Shown in pieces: positions 5,030-5,236 of a stretch of 5,236 nt of DNA (position 1 is the stretch's first letter; the number at the start of each line of letters is the position of its first letter). The translations under genes and the position numbers were made by a program. A model generated the notes under the pieces. It did not search any database. It saw only the letters and a program-made list of their open reading frames with translations, and was not told where the DNA came from. Origin of the DNA: Pseudomonadota bacterium (lineage in GTDB: Bacteria; BMS3Abin14); the NCBI GenBank assembly GCA_003229755.1, contig QIFJ01000316.1:1-5236 (forward strand), in the 5' to 3' direction.

Positions 5030-5236
5030 ATTGATTATGAATATAGTAGACCAGACCGGTCAACAGCTTCGGGTAGAAGTACGTGGATTTCTGGGGCATT
5101 CTCTGTCCTGCCCGTGTTACTGCCACAAGATCGTCCAGGCCGGTTGGGTTCATCAGTATCAGGGCCTGCCCCCCGGATCGGGCCCGGTTGATCGCGTCTG
5201 AAATATCCTTGAAGTACTCCAGGTGCTCCTGGTGGC
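5028..5236 (-). CDS. DUF1015-family protein, C-terminal 68 residues only
   Basis: An open frame enters from the right edge and ends with TAG at 5028-5030. Its 68 residues start HQEHLEYFKDISDAINRARS and include ALILMNPTGLDDLVAVTRAG followed by RMPQKSTYFYPKLLTGLVYY. The MPQKSTYFYPK-L-GLV ending is a hallmark I recognise from the C-terminus of DUF1015 (PF06245) proteins, usually around 400 residues. The biochemical role of the family is not known to me with certainty; members are often found near serine-biosynthesis genes. The gene ends six bases before the MinD/FlhG-like gene and is probably on the same mRNA. Confidence 0.85.
   Translation of the reverse strand, partial: HQEHLEYFKDISDAINRARSGGQALILMNPTGLDDLVAVTRAGQRMPQKSTYFYPKLLTGLVYYIHNQ

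Noticed and set aside
4662..5201. 179-codon plus-strand open frame spanning two gene ends
   Set aside because: It runs antisense across the MinD/FlhG-like gene and the DUF1015 gene, both recognised from conserved motifs on the minus strand.

Overview
The window looks like chromosomal DNA from a Gram-negative bacterium, about half G+C or slightly more. Gene content and order (a DUF1015 protein, a MinD/FlhG-like ATPase, a J-domain-like/RodZ-type HTH protein, an exported LolA-like protein and PriA) resemble what I remember from Deltaproteobacteria in the broad sense (Desulfobacterota, Geobacter-like lineages). The intergenic repeats are also of kinds common in such genomes and in environmental assemblies. 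The taxonomic guess is inference only. All recognisable genes lie on the minus strand.

Right part, 799-5236, read right to left: a compact co-directional operon. It enters with the last 68 codons of a DUF1015 protein (stop at 5028). Six bases later comes a 314-residue deviant-Walker ATPase of the MinD/FlhG family (4077-5021). Its end overlaps the start of a 177-residue protein that joins an HPD-less J-like domain to a RodZ-type helix-turn-helix (3551-4084). That gene overlaps by 3 bases a 193-residue exported protein with a signal peptide, a TTG start and possibly a LolA-like fold (2973-3554). This in turn overlaps by 4 bases the gene for the complete primosomal helicase PriA (799-2976). The overlaps imply one mRNA and translational coupling. 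No promoter is visible inside the operon; it must lie beyond the right edge.

Middle part, 432-798: 367 bases without a credible gene but dense in repeats. From priA leftwards these are a heptamer array, a 77-bp imperfect palindrome, a second heptamer array in the opposite orientation, and a 60-bp hairpin repeat of the kind that gives spurious 'SPSPNLSPQGRG' translations. The part next to the left gene holds a good sigma70-type promoter overlaid by GGGTCA operator-like boxes spaced exactly 34 bp apart.

Left part, 1-431: the first 143 codons of a Fic-family protein (probable AMP-transferase) with a DUF4172-type N-terminus and a visible class II inhibitory motif. The catalytic Fic motif lies beyond the left edge. 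Its own promoter and operator-like boxes, and its separation from the priA operon by repeats, suggest an independently regulated accessory gene.
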